NCBI RefSeq assembly: GCF_029207565.1
Contig: NZ_JANCMW010000004.1
Span: 124,001 to 188,000, forward strand
Reading direction: 5' to 3'
From: Marinobacter iranensis
Lineage (GTDB): Bacteria > Pseudomonadota > Gammaproteobacteria > Pseudomonadales > Oleiphilaceae
DNA length: 64,000 bases
The notes under the pieces were generated by a model, which saw only the letters and a list, made by a program, of their open reading frames with translations, was not told the origin of the DNA and made no database searches. Shown piece by piece: positions 22,642 through 30,817 of the stretch. Each line of letters starts with the position of its first letter. The stretch's first letter is position 1. A program made the translations under genes and the position numbers.

Positions 22642-23492
22642 TGGGTATTTTCGAGGAAGCTCCGCAGGCGCCCGTAATCGATGCGCCGGATCGGCCGGGC
22701 TACTACCTGGGTTTGAGCAACGAGGCCTACCACTCCGGCCCGGGCATCAGCAAAAGCCAACTGGACCTGGTGAACAGATCACCCGCCTTGCTCCAGTGGT
22801 CGAAGAATGCGCCAGAGGACGACGAGAATAAGTCGGCCCTGAATGTGGGTGACGCAGTGCACGCCCTGCTGCTGGAGCCCGACCGGTTCCGTGATGAGTT
22901 TGCCATCGGCCCAAAGGACGCCCCACGCAATACCAATGCCGGCAAAGAGAAGTGGGCAGAGTTCGAGTCGAAACTGGACGGCCAGGTTGTGCTGACCGCA
23001 GAAGAAGGCCGAAAGATTGAACTGATCTACGGCAGCGTCATGGCTCACCCGCATGCCCGGTGGTTGATCGAGGCCAAGGGCGACCCGGAGGCCAGCATTT
23101 ACTGGACGGATCCAGAAACCGGCCTGCTGTGCCGGTGCCGCCTGGACAAGTTGCTGACCGATTACGGCTGGATTTTGGACGTCAAAACCACTGCGGATAT
23201 GAGCAAGTTCAAATGGTCCGTTCGCGACTACCGGTATGACGTGCAGGACGCCTTCTATTCCGAAGGCTACACCCAGCACTTCGGTGAGCGCCCGCAAGGC
23301 TTCCTGTTCTTGGTGGTGAGCACGTCCATTGAGTGCGGGTGTTACCCGGTGCGGTTGTTCGAGCTGACCCCGGACAGCAAGCAGGAAGGCTATCAGGCCA
23401 TGCGCAACGATATGGCTGTAGTGGCCGAGTGCCAGCGAACCGGCGAATGGCCGGGAATCGAAACACTCTCAATGCCCACAAGGGCGCGATAA
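22641..23492 (+). CDS. recE: RecE-like exonuclease (PD-(D/E)XK, exonuclease VIII C-terminal domain family)
   Basis: 283 residues. GISKSQLDLVNRSPALLQW and LNVGDAVHALLLEPDRF (His74) start the RecB/RecE-type nuclease fold; Glu150, Asp169 in CRCRLDKLL, Asp180 and Lys182 in WILDVKTT, and Gln202 in QDAFYSEGY complete it. It degrades the 5' strand of dsDNA ends to leave 3' tails for the annealing protein. It is followed 9 nt later by RecT, the usual pair. Shorter than E. coli RecE, matching its C-terminal nuclease part only. Confidence 0.85.
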   Translation: MGIFEEAPQAPVIDAPDRPGYYLGLSNEAYHSGPGISKSQLDLVNRSPALLQWSKNAPEDDENKSALNVGDAVHALLLEPDRFRDEFAIGPKDAPRNTNAGKEKWAEFESKLDGQVVLTAEEGRKIELIYGSVMAHPHARWLIEAKGDPEASIYWTDPETGLLCRCRLDKLLTDYGWILDVKTTADMSKFKWSVRDYRYDVQDAFYSEGYTQHFGERPQGFLFLVVSTSIECGCYPVRLFELTPDSKQEGYQAMRNDMAVVAECQRTGEWPGIETLSMPTRAR

Positions 23493-23501
23493 GGAATGAC
23501 C

Positions 23502-24404
23502 ATGAGCAATACAGCATCGATTAACCCGCTGACCCAGCGGAGCAACGAGAAGAAGCCGGTCCCGAAGGACATTCAGGGCATGCTCAAAGACCCGCGCATT
23601 CATGCGGAGTTGAGCCTGGCGCTGCCGAAACATATGACCCCGGACAGGCTGGCCCGAATCGCCCTGACCGAGTTCCGGAAGACCCCGAAGTTGGCGCAGT
23701 GTGAGCCAAAGAGCTTCTTGGGCGCCGTCATCCAATGTGCGCAGCTAGGCCTGGAGCCGGGCAACTCTCTCGGCCACGCCTACATCCTGCCCTTTGATCG
23801 CCGCGAGAACGTGAACGGCAAGTGGCAGACCGTGGGCACCGATGCGCAGCTGATTATCGGCTACCGGGGCATGATCGACCTTGCCCGGCGCTCTGGCCAG
23901 ATCATGAGCCTGCAAGCTCACGCCGTCTACGAGGGCGACCACTTCGATTTCGCGTACGGCCTGGATGAGCGGCTTTCCCATATCCCCACCAGCGACATTG
24001 AAAAACGCGGCGGCCTGATCGCCGTATACGCAGTTGCCAAGTTGGTCGGAGGCGGTCACCAGATCGAAGTGATGTGGCGCTCTGACGTGGAGCAGATTCA
24101 GAAGCAATCCAAGGCCGGCAACAACGGCCCATGGAAGACGCACTTCGAAGAAATGGCGAAGAAGACCGTTATCCGCCGCCTGTTCAAGTACCTCCCGGTA
24201 TCGGTGGAAATTCAGCGGGCCACGATGCTGGACGAGAACGCCGAGTCAGGCGCCCAGGACAATCGCGGATTCTATGGCGAGGCCACCGGCGACGTATTCG
24301 ATGGCGAGTACGAGCAGCAATCCGACGCCAAGAAAGCCGAGTCAGCAAACCAACCAGAGGCCCAGGGCGAAGAACAGCCCGGCATGTTTGAGGGAGCACA
24401 GTAA
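23502..24404 (+). CDS. recT: RecT-family single-strand annealing protein
   Basis: 300 residues from ATG 23502 (SD AAGGA at spacing 6; ATG 23496 overlaps the SD). The core LPKHMTPDRLARIALTEFRK, CEPKSFLGAVIQCAQLGLEP, AYILPFDRR, QLIIGYRGMIDLARRSG and WKTHFEEMAKKTVIRRLFKY is the RecT signature. The C-terminus is acidic and disordered (EQQSDAKKAESANQPEAQGE). It anneals the 3' tails made by the exonuclease for phage recombination. TAATG overlap with the next gene. Confidence 0.93.
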   Translation: MSNTASINPLTQRSNEKKPVPKDIQGMLKDPRIHAELSLALPKHMTPDRLARIALTEFRKTPKLAQCEPKSFLGAVIQCAQLGLEPGNSLGHAYILPFDRRENVNGKWQTVGTDAQLIIGYRGMIDLARRSGQIMSLQAHAVYEGDHFDFAYGLDERLSHIPTSDIEKRGGLIAVYAVAKLVGGGHQIEVMWRSDVEQIQKQSKAGNNGPWKTHFEEMAKKTVIRRLFKYLPVSVEIQRATMLDENAESGAQDNRGFYGEATGDVFDGEYEQQSDAKKAESANQPEAQGEEQPGMFEGAQ

Positions 24405-25447
24405 TGCAGGAACTCATCACTATCAACAACACCCCGGCCCTCGTTGAAGTCAACTTCGAGGAACTGAAAAAGCACCTGGCCACGGAGCTTGAGAAATACA
24501 ACGTGGTGGTTACCCAGGACACGGTGAAGGATGCCAAGGCCCTGGCCACGGAACTGAATAAAACCAAAGGCGAGATCGCCAAGCGCAAAAAGGAAGAATA
24601 CGACCGGGCTACGGCGGGCGCCAACCAGTTCAAGGACGGCATGAAAGAACTGGAAGCGATGATTGACGTTGGCCGCAAGGGGCTTCTCGAGCAAGTGCAG
24701 AAGTTCGAGGACGAGACGCGCCAACTTGCGGCGGATCTGCTGCGAGAGAAGCGGTCCGAAATGTGGGAGTCGTTCGGTGTCACCGAGGAATTCCAGAGCG
24801 CCCAGTTTGACGACCTGGCGAACCTGTCCGCTGTGACTGCCAAGGGCAATCTGGCTGCCGGCGCACGCACAAAGCTTGAGTCCCGAGTGAATGCCGACAA
24901 GGCCCTGCAGGATCAGACCGAAATGCGCCTGCTGAAGCTGGAAAACCAGAGCTACAAGGCCGGACTGTCCGCCCCGCTAACCCGCAGCCACGTCGAGCAC
25001 TTCCTGTTCGATGAGGATGACACCTATCAGCAGAAACTGGACGCGCTCATGAAGTCCGAGCTTGGCCGGGAGGAAGTCGCACAGAACGCCATGCGTGCGA
25101 AAATGGAGCGGGAGCAGCAGGAGAAAGCGCAGGCCGAGCAGCGGCGGCATGGGCGCGAGGAACGGGCAGCGGCGGCACAGGCCGAGGCCCAGCGCACTGT
25201 GCCGGACCAGCCGGAGCAGGAAGCGGCACCGGAGCGGGCTGCACCTGAAGCCAGCAAGCCGCAGCCAGAGCACGAGCCTGCCCAGCCTGGCCGCGTGCCG
25301 GTCACCGTGCAATGCACCTTCAATGTGAACGTGACCGCCTCCACTACCGACGAGGCGATTGAGGCGGAGTTGCGCCGAGTACTGGAAAAGGCCGGCATCA
25401 AGACGCTGGATACCGTCGAAGTGATTCGTCAACGGGAGGCCGCATGA
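24404..25447 (+). CDS. DUF1351-like coiled-coil protein next to RecT
   Basis: 347 residues. The N-terminal ~110 residues (LVEVNFEELKKHLATELEKY, VVTQDTVKDAKALATELNKT, KGEIAKRKKEEYDRATAG) match the DUF1351 type found beside RecT-like genes in many phages. A central helical region follows, then a charged Gln/Glu/Ala/Pro low-complexity stretch (~225-295), then a small beta-alpha domain VQCTFNVNVTASTTDEAIEA resembling a phage homology ending in EVIRQREAA. Probably an accessory of recombination; mechanism unknown. Confidence 0.65.
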   Translation: MQELITINNTPALVEVNFEELKKHLATELEKYNVVVTQDTVKDAKALATELNKTKGEIAKRKKEEYDRATAGANQFKDGMKELEAMIDVGRKGLLEQVQKFEDETRQLAADLLREKRSEMWESFGVTEEFQSAQFDDLANLSAVTAKGNLAAGARTKLESRVNADKALQDQTEMRLLKLENQSYKAGLSAPLTRSHVEHFLFDEDDTYQQKLDALMKSELGREEVAQNAMRAKMEREQQEKAQAEQRRHGREERAAAAQAEAQRTVPDQPEQEAAPERAAPEASKPQPEHEPAQPGRVPVTVQCTFNVNVTASTTDEAIEAELRRVLEKAGIKTLDTVEVIRQREAA

Positions 25448-25791
25448 GAGTCAACAGCCGAATCTCACACAACCGCTTCGAGCTGACTGAATCGCGCATC
25501 AGCCACATCAATGCCTGCGCCGCTCAGGGCAAATCCCTGAGTGCTACGGCGCTGGAGTTGTGCGTGGATCCGCAGACCGTGAAAGCGGCTGCCAAGCGTC
25601 AGGATATGGTCGAGTGGTTGCGCGGTAAGTTCCCGCACCGCTCGTATGACTGCGGCGGTGGCCACCACAACGAGAAGTCCAGCGGGGAAATCCGCAACCT
25701 GGCGCCGGAGGATATCAGTGTACCTCTGGATATCGACTGGAACAGTCCGTATGTGCGCAGCGCCGCAATGGTTTGGCGGGGTGCGGCATGA
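25444..25791 (+). CDS. Hypothetical phage protein with HTH-like segment
   Basis: 115 residues in ATGA overlaps on both sides. ISHINACAAQGKSLSATALE then LCVDPQTVKAAAKRQDMVEW reads like a helix-turn-helix of the Mor/recombinase kind. The C-terminal part has CGGGHHN and no further motif. DNA-binding is a reasonable guess; family not recognised. Confidence 0.5.
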   Translation: MRVNSRISHNRFELTESRISHINACAAQGKSLSATALELCVDPQTVKAAAKRQDMVEWLRGKFPHRSYDCGGGHHNEKSSGEIRNLAPEDISVPLDIDWNSPYVRSAAMVWRGAA

Positions 25792-26480
25792 GCAAGGAAA
25801 AACCGATCCTGTTCAACGACGAAATGGTCCGCGCCATTCTGGAAGGGCGGAAGACGCAGACGCGGCGGGCGCTAGACGTTCCTGCAGGCTGGAGCCTTGA
25901 GTCTGCGCATGGTGAGCCGTGCGTTCTTGGAAAGATCACCAGCCCGCACCCCAAGCGCGACCGTTTTGGCGCATTCATCCGGAAGGAAATTCACCCAGGT
26001 AGCGGGAAGTTTCAGCACGACATTGTGGCTTGCAGGCATGGCGGACCCGGGGATCGGTTGTGGGTGAGGGAGGCTTGGCGTCAGTTCAGCGCAACAGACG
26101 AGTGCGGATGCAGCGAAGCCCCTTGCGGATGCCTGAGCACAGGCACCGTTCTTTATCGAGCCACCGATGATGACGGTGAATCGAAGTGGCGCCCCTCAAT
26201 CCACATGCCGCGCTGGGCCAGCCGGATCACTCTGGGAATCACCAGTGTCCGGGTCGAGCGGTTGCAGGATATCAGCGCCGACGATGCGCGAGCAGAAGGC
26301 TGCTCTAAACCGGAGCTACCGCCGGAGGTTCGCGGTGTCGCCGGCGACTTCGTGGCTGACGAGCGAACGACCTTCGCCATCCTATGGAATCGCATCAACG
26401 GCCCCGGATCATGGGCTGCCAATCCATTCGTTTGGGTGATCGAATTCCGCCACGTAGAAGCACAGGAGCAATCTGTATGA
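25788..26480 (+). CDS. Conserved phage protein, possible ASCH/PUA-like fold
   Basis: 230 residues from ATG 25788 (ATGA overlap). PILFNDEMVRAILEGRKTQT then RR, GGPGDRLWVREAWRQF, WRPSIHMPRWASRITLGITS and FVWVIEFRHVE are a set I recognise from many phages and link to ASCH-like (PUA-related) domains; GRKTQTRR and GDRLWVRE are the hallmarks. RNA or nucleic-acid binding is likely from the fold. Role in the phage cycle unknown. Confidence 0.6.
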   Translation: MSKEKPILFNDEMVRAILEGRKTQTRRALDVPAGWSLESAHGEPCVLGKITSPHPKRDRFGAFIRKEIHPGSGKFQHDIVACRHGGPGDRLWVREAWRQFSATDECGCSEAPCGCLSTGTVLYRATDDDGESKWRPSIHMPRWASRITLGITSVRVERLQDISADDARAEGCSKPELPPEVRGVAGDFVADERTTFAILWNRINGPGSWAANPFVWVIEFRHVEAQEQSV

Positions 26481-26908
26481 GCAACGACATCACCACCAAC
26501 AAGAGCCCGATGGAAGAATTTCAGGATCGGGTGAAGGACAAGCTGAAGGCCGATATTGGCTCCATGCTGCCAGACGACGTGCTGGCACAACTGACGCAGC
26601 GGGCCGTGGATGAGCAGTTCTTTAAGGAGCGTCGTGCGCCCAACCCTCGCGGTTATGGCTCGGACGTTGCGCGCCCATCTTGGTTCGTGGAGGAAGTGGC
26701 GAAGATCGCAGAGCCCATTATCCGGTCGCACATCGAGCAGTTTATCGAGACAAGCAAGGCCGACATCGAGGCGGCGATCAAGCAGTACATCAGCGATCAG
26801 AACCTGACGCTGACCGCATCGGCCATGATCGCCAGCCAGATGAGCGCCCACATGTACAACAACGTGGACATGATCGTGCAGGCCATCATGAACCACCAGG
26901 GGCGCTAA
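26477..26908 (+). CDS. Hypothetical phage protein
   Basis: 143 residues from ATG 26477 in ATGA overlap. Helical, with MEEFQDRVKDKLKADIGSML, SWFVEEVAKIAEPIIRSHIE and SAMIASQMSAHMYNNVDMIV. No membrane helix strong enough to call, no motif. Rightward early operon. Confidence 0.45.
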   Translation: MSNDITTNKSPMEEFQDRVKDKLKADIGSMLPDDVLAQLTQRAVDEQFFKERRAPNPRGYGSDVARPSWFVEEVAKIAEPIIRSHIEQFIETSKADIEAAIKQYISDQNLTLTASAMIASQMSAHMYNNVDMIVQAIMNHQGR

Positions 26909-26910
26909 CC

Positions 26911-27081
26911 ATGAACCTCCACAACCCCGAAGACTTCCGCCGCGCATGGGATTCACTGGATGACCCGAAGGAAATTCGGGAGTCCCTCGAGCGGGACCAG
27001 GAAGCCGAAGATCACGTTGAGCCGGTGAAGCCTGCTTTTACATTGGTGTGCGGTAAACAGGTAAGGAATGGTGATGAGTGA
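26911..27081 (+). CDS. Small acidic phage protein
   Basis: 56 residues, MNLHNPEDFRRAWDSLDDPK then EIRESLERDQEAEDHVEP and TLVCGKQVRNGDE. ATG 26911 is 2 nt after the previous stop. Acidic like several phage DNA-mimic or inhibitor proteins, but too little to assign. Confidence 0.4.
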   Translation: MNLHNPEDFRRAWDSLDDPKEIRESLERDQEAEDHVEPVKPAFTLVCGKQVRNGDE

Positions 27082-27748
27082 ATTTAAGCGAGAAGAACGC
27101 TACATCGTAATCAAGAGAAAGCACCTGTCGCCTCTGAACGAGGCGCGCATACGGGAGACATTGGCCACCTGCGGCGCTCCTACGATTGGCTGTGTCGTCG
27201 TGGAGGCGGACTGGCCGAACTATGAGTATGTTTGGCAGACCGTTGAGCAGGTAGCTAACGGGACATGGCAAGCAGCCCGCGCACAGGGCGGGGAGGCTGT
27301 GGCTTGGCTGATGTACGACGAGGATGGCCGACTGTTTGGGGCTTCTGCCAACGAAGATACAGCGCGCCGGTTCGGAGAGCATTCGGGACGCAAGTGTGTG
27401 CCGTGCTACGCCAACCCCGCACTAGTACGGGGTTCTGATGCTGTGGCATACGGATGGTTTGAGGCCGGAAAACTTGCAAGTTTCACGCATGACCCAGAGG
27501 AGGCCGACGAGTTGGCTGCCGAACAAGGTGCCGCGGCGTTCCCGCTCTACACCCACCCCAGCGCCTCGGTGCCGGAGGGTTGGAAGCTGGTCCCGATTAA
27601 ACCAACGGCGGAGATGTGCAGGGCATTCCACAAAGCAGACGAGCATTACCATACCAGCGGAAGCGGGTGGAGCAGCCCGGATTATCAATGGAAATCCATG
27701 CTCGATGAGGCGCCTCAACCACCACAAAGGGGCAAGGGTGATGATTGA
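27074..27748 (+). CDS. Hypothetical phage protein with DUF551-like end
   Basis: 224 residues from ATG 27074 (SD AAGGA; ATG 27068 also possible). An N-terminal domain has RYIVIKRKHLSPLNEARIRE and CVVVEADWPNYEYVW. A middle domain has AVAWLMYDEDGRLFGASANE and HDPEEADELAAEQGAAAFPL, and the end is VPEGWKLVPIKPTAEMCRAF and WKSMLDEAPQP. Such ends are typical of modular early phage proteins of unknown function. Confidence 0.5.
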   Translation: MSEFKREERYIVIKRKHLSPLNEARIRETLATCGAPTIGCVVVEADWPNYEYVWQTVEQVANGTWQAARAQGGEAVAWLMYDEDGRLFGASANEDTARRFGEHSGRKCVPCYANPALVRGSDAVAYGWFEAGKLASFTHDPEEADELAAEQGAAAFPLYTHPSASVPEGWKLVPIKPTAEMCRAFHKADEHYHTSGSGWSSPDYQWKSMLDEAPQPPQRGKGDD

Positions 27749-28208
27749 AATGAACAAAGCATTCGACCGCATAGAAGACCTTATTGCCCGCAATGAAATT
27801 ACGGCAGCGCGGGCATTTACGGAAATGAGGCAGGCTGCACAATCCGAACTCGCCGCCGCCAGGGATGAGGCTGAGAAGTTGCGGGGGCGGGTAGCGTTAA
27901 TTGAGTCTGCGGCAAGGCAGGTGGTGCGCGCTGCCCCGAACTCTGGCCCGTTGTGGTTTCAGAGCGAAGAGATAAACGCTCTTTGCGAGGCTGTCAAAGG
28001 AAATAGCGAGGCACGGCTCCTGCGCAAACAGGCGGATTCGATTTCCGGGTACGCTGATGCTCTGCGCCTGTGGCTGAAAGACACCAAAAGCGACACGCCG
28101 GTTATGTTTGTGGAGGGAGTGGAGGCATCGGCTGCCCAAGCTGACCGTTACGCCCAAGCTCTCCGCACCCAAGCCGACGAACTGGAGAAAGCGGGAGGGA
28201 CATCATGA
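27741..28208 (+). CDS. Coiled-coil phage protein
   Basis: 155 residues from ATG 27741 (AAGGGTG ahead, 8-nt overlap with the previous gene). Strongly helical with coiled-coil character (FTEMRQAAQSELAAARDEAE, ADRYAQALRTQADELEKAGG). The middle has a Trp-rich segment (SGPLWFQSEEINALCEAV). Ends 2 nt before the convergent SRAP gene. Function unknown. Confidence 0.45.
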   Translation: MIEMNKAFDRIEDLIARNEITAARAFTEMRQAAQSELAAARDEAEKLRGRVALIESAARQVVRAAPNSGPLWFQSEEINALCEAVKGNSEARLLRKQADSISGYADALRLWLKDTKSDTPVMFVEGVEASAAQADRYAQALRTQADELEKAGGTS

Positions 28209-28210
28209 TG

Positions 28211-28891
28211 TCAGTCAGCTTCCAAAACCTCAGCATCGCCGGCGGGCTCAAGATCGTTAGGGCTCCGGACAGGCTGGCAAACCAGCGGTGCCGGAATGTG
28301 GCTTTTCATCAGGCCCCGGAATGCATCGATCTGCCGAAAGTCCGGATCCAGCCACATGTCGAAGTCTGCCGGCCGCAGCATCAGCGGAATGCTCTTCGGG
28401 TGGATGTGGATGAATCGCGGATGCGGCGGGAGCGTGATCACGGTGAAGGAATTAACCATGTCATCTCCGAACTGCCAGCTTTGCCAGAGTCCGGCGAGTG
28501 CCGTGGCTTCACCTTCGGGGTGAATGTTGTACACCTGCTTACCCTTGCCTTCACCAAGCGGCTGCCATTCGTGGAAGGCGCTCACGGGAACAATGCAGCG
28601 GCGATTCGGGTAAGCCTTTTTCCAAAGCGGGCTGCTTGTCAGTCGATCACTGCGGGCATTGAATGTGTGGAACTTGGGATTCGGCCTGTATCCGGTACCG
28701 TCCGGTTTCTGCTCGATGAGCAGCGACCAGATGCCGGCGACCAGCTGCCGCCCGTTGCCATCATTCAGAACAAACTCGGCAGTGCCACCAGGTGGGACGT
28801 TGAGCTGAGGTCGCGGCCTCAACGGCATGCCGAGCTCGTCCATCAGTTCCCCGACTACGGGGCTGTCAGTCACATTGAATCGGCCACACAT
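28211..28891 (-). CDS. SRAP-domain protein (YedK/HMCES family)
   Basis: 226 residues, start MCGRFNVTD with the catalytic Cys2 after Met removal; SD GGGAG at spacing 8. Other SRAP signatures are KFHTFNARSDRLTSSPLWKK (Asn/Arg pocket), RRCIVPVSAFHEW with the active Glu, and FTVITLPPHPRFIHIHPKSI with the conserved His region. These proteins covalently cap abasic sites in single-stranded DNA. The gene faces against the whole rightward operon with its own upstream region (28892-28955), so it behaves like an inserted cargo gene, perhaps protecting phage ssDNA. Confidence 0.9.
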   Translation of the reverse strand: MCGRFNVTDSPVVGELMDELGMPLRPRPQLNVPPGGTAEFVLNDGNGRQLVAGIWSLLIEQKPDGTGYRPNPKFHTFNARSDRLTSSPLWKKAYPNRRCIVPVSAFHEWQPLGEGKGKQVYNIHPEGEATALAGLWQSWQFGDDMVNSFTVITLPPHPRFIHIHPKSIPLMLRPADFDMWLDPDFRQIDAFRGLMKSHIPAPLVCQPVRSPNDLEPAGDAEVLEAD

Positions 28892-28955
28892 AGCGGATCT
28901 CCCATTGGTGCTGATGGAAGTATAGCCGAGGGGTTTTTTAGTGGAGGCGACAGCA

Positions 28956-29285
28956 ATGCTTAACGCTTACATGATGCATGGCGGGTGCCAAGAGGACTGC
29001 GCAAGCTTGGTGTTTGCTCGAACACACCGGGAGGCCAGAGCGTTGGCGTCCAAGTTCTCTCTCTGCTGCGATGGATGCGAATACATCGACGTGCGCGGCC
29101 ACCGACTCTGGAACGATGAGTGGCTGAAGAAGAACGCAGCGGACCAGGTGAAGCTGGCAGTCGGCGAGCCGCACGTTATCGACAGCCCGCCATCCTGTGA
29201 GGGCTGTGAACTCTGGCATGAAACTCTGGAAGATTCTGGGTATTGCAGCAACTGCGACCCCGATTGGGAGGCCAGCGATGCCTGA
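28956..29285 (+). CDS. Cys-rich phage protein
   Basis: 109 residues from ATG 28956 (SD GGAGG, spacing 8). Ten or so Cys in three groups: GGCQEDC, LCCDGCEYID, SCEGCELWHE and YCSNCDPDW, suggesting two zinc sites. HREARALASKFSLCCDGC is typical. First gene after the reversed SRAP gene, so operon transcription resumes here. Family not recognised. Confidence 0.5.
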   Translation: MLNAYMMHGGCQEDCASLVFARTHREARALASKFSLCCDGCEYIDVRGHRLWNDEWLKKNAADQVKLAVGEPHVIDSPPSCEGCELWHETLEDSGYCSNCDPDWEASDA

Positions 29286-29436
29286 CTATCAGCCGCGCGG
29301 CTCCATGTGCACAGCCTGCAAACACAGAAACGGCCCATGCAGTCACCTCCCGTTCCACGAAATGCCGGCGTGCAACACGTTGCCGGATGGGACGAAGGTG
29401 GTTATCTGTCGGGAATTTGAGCGGAGGGATAAGTGA
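29278..29436 (+). CDS. Small Cys-rich phage protein
   Basis: 52 residues from ATG 29278 (SD GGGAGG). MCTACKHRNGPCSHLPFHEM and MPACNTLPDGTKVVICREFE hold five Cys and two His, likely a zinc knuckle. 8-nt overlap with the gene before and TGATG with the one after. No family named. Confidence 0.5.
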   Translation: MPDYQPRGSMCTACKHRNGPCSHLPFHEMPACNTLPDGTKVVICREFERRDK

Positions 29437-29693
29437 TGCCGAGGCCGCAAGACTGGATTATGGGTGAGCCACCGAAGGACGGCGAGACCTACATGGGATG
29501 GCTGCCCAGCAAAGGGGCGGCGCCAGTTCACTGGTCTGGCTGGGGTGGAGGCGTATGGGATAACGAGACAGGCCACCACTTGAGCGATGAGCCGCTGTTC
29601 TGGATGCCAATGCCGGTAGACCCGACTCAGGAAATGATTAGCGAGGCGTTTGATCGTCGATGGACTCTTAACAGCGACGGAGGCGGTCAATGA
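29436..29693 (+). CDS. Small Trp-rich phage protein
   Basis: 85 residues from ATG 29436. PQDWIMGEPPKDGETYMGWL, HWSGWGGGVWDNETG and PLFWMPMP make it rich in Trp and Pro, with no Cys. Similar short Trp-rich proteins are frequent in phage early operons with unknown function. Coupled at both ends. Confidence 0.45.
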   Translation: MPRPQDWIMGEPPKDGETYMGWLPSKGAAPVHWSGWGGGVWDNETGHHLSDEPLFWMPMPVDPTQEMISEAFDRRWTLNSDGGGQ

Positions 29694-29977
29694 AATATCG
29701 ACCAAGCAACGGCACTGAAGGCGCGATCTTTCAGGAGCGATTCTGCGATAGGTGCGCCCACGATGACTACAACCTGGAAACCGGCGAAGGAACTCCGTGC
29801 GACATTCTCATGCGGACCATGCTGCACGATATTGACGATCCGGCATATCCGGAGGAATGGCAGGAGATGCCTGGCGAGGACCCGAAGTGTACGGCATTCC
29901 TAAGTCGGGATGATGGGCCGGTTCAGAGCAAGTGTCCGAATACGATTGATCTGTTTGATGGGGGCGAGAAGGCATGA
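29690..29977 (+). CDS. Small hypothetical phage protein
   Basis: 95 residues, ATGA overlaps on both sides. FCDRCAHDDYNLETGEGTPC and CTAFLSRDD give four Cys that may bind a metal. Acidic. Next to the short gene resembling an excisionase start. Function unknown. Confidence 0.45.
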   Translation: MKYRPSNGTEGAIFQERFCDRCAHDDYNLETGEGTPCDILMRTMLHDIDDPAYPEEWQEMPGEDPKCTAFLSRDDGPVQSKCPNTIDLFDGGEKA

Positions 29978-30063
29978 GCAGAATAGCGCTAAGTGACTGG
30001 AAGAAAGAGAATTACCCGGGTGAGCGCCCTACCCTGCGCACTGCCGTTTGGAGGCTGCCATGA
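29974..30063 (+). CDS. 29-residue peptide resembling the N-terminus of an Xis-type excisionase
   Basis: ATG 29974 to TGA 30063 encodes [20 protein letters not shown] then LRTAVWRLP. Xis-like proteins of the wHTH type often begin with M-[ST]-R-[IV]-x-L-x-[DE]-W and P-T-x-R-T before the recognition helix. Here the frame stops where the rest would be expected. It is coupled by ATGA on both sides, and the HNH endonuclease gene starts at its stop. Either a real microprotein or an excisionase truncated by the endonuclease insertion. Confidence 0.5.
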   Translation: MSRIALSDWKKENYPGERPTLRTAVWRLP

Positions 30064-30599
30064 AGCTAGCAAAGGACATTCCCAGCCAGGCAGAACTGCG
30101 AAAGATATTCGACTACAACCCTGAAACTGGCGACCTTGTGTGGTTGCGCCGGCCAGAGAAGGGCCCTCAATGGAATGGCAGGTTTGCCGGTAAAGTCGCC
30201 GGCACTCCGCACAAAGCCTACATCCGCGTGAAGCTGGATGGAGAAAAGTATCAGGCGCACCGGTTGATATGGATGCTGGTCTACGGCGAGATCCCTAACG
30301 ATAAACAGGTTGACCACGAAGATGGTATCGGCAACCACAACCGGCTCAGCAATCTGCGGCTGGTGAGCAATCAACAGAACCAGTTCAATCGATCTTGCGA
30401 TAAGGGTCGCGGCTACAAAGGCGTTTATCCAAAAGGCAAGCGCTGGAAGGCTGAGATAACAACTCCAGACGGCAGGCAATACTTGGGTATGTTTAACACT
30501 CCCGAGCAAGCTGCCGTCGCATACGACACTGCGGCCAGAAAATGGCACGGCGAACACGCAAGACTGAATTTCCCGAACGTGCACGAGGTGGCCGCATGA
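30060..30599 (+). CDS. HNH homing-endonuclease-like protein with AP2 domain
   Basis: 179 residues from ATG 30060 (SD GGAGG). Residues ~8-60 read [20 protein letters not shown], then HNH motif [40 protein letters not shown] (His-Asn-Asn/His pattern), and a C-terminal AP2-type DNA-binding domain [20 protein letters not shown] with [20 protein letters not shown]. This is a free-standing mobile endonuclease of the phage HNH-AP2 class. It lies between the truncated excisionase-like frame and the DUF4224-like gene. Confidence 0.9.
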   Translation: MKLAKDIPSQAELRKIFDYNPETGDLVWLRRPEKGPQWNGRFAGKVAGTPHKAYIRVKLDGEKYQAHRLIWMLVYGEIPNDKQVDHEDGIGNHNRLSNLRLVSNQQNQFNRSCDKGRGYKGVYPKGKRWKAEITTPDGRQYLGMFNTPEQAAVAYDTAARKWHGEHARLNFPNVHEVAA

Positions 30600-30817
30600 T
30601 GTTCTTAACGCAAGACGAGGTTGCCGTGCTCACCGGGAAAACCCGGAAGACCAGCCAGAAGCAGGTTTTAGAAGCGGCGGGCATCCACTATATTGAGAAC
30701 GGTATAGGCGAACTGGTTGTGTCCAGGGCCCATGTTGAAAGGATGCTGGACGGCAAATCACAAGAGGCGAGTCCAGCAGGACCAAACTTTGCTTCATTGC
30801 TGAGGAAGGCGTCGTGA
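30596..30817 (+). CDS. DUF4224-like small protein beside the integrase
   Basis: 73 residues from ATG 30596 (ATGA overlap; ATG 30599 also possible). [20 protein letters not shown] then [20 protein letters not shown] and AHVERML match the DUF4224 pattern of small proteins directly upstream of phage integrases. The family is probably a small winged-helix DNA-binding protein and may serve as directionality factor. Overlaps the integrase start by 4 nt (GTGA). Confidence 0.7.
   Translation: MMFLTQDEVAVLTGKTRKTSQKQVLEAAGIHYIENGIGELVVSRAHVERMLDGKSQEASPAGPNFASLLRKAS

Noticed and set aside
28205..28963. 252-residue plus-strand frame continuing the operon direction
   Set aside because: It is the complement of a clear SRAP gene with the catalytic MCGRF start on the minus strand.
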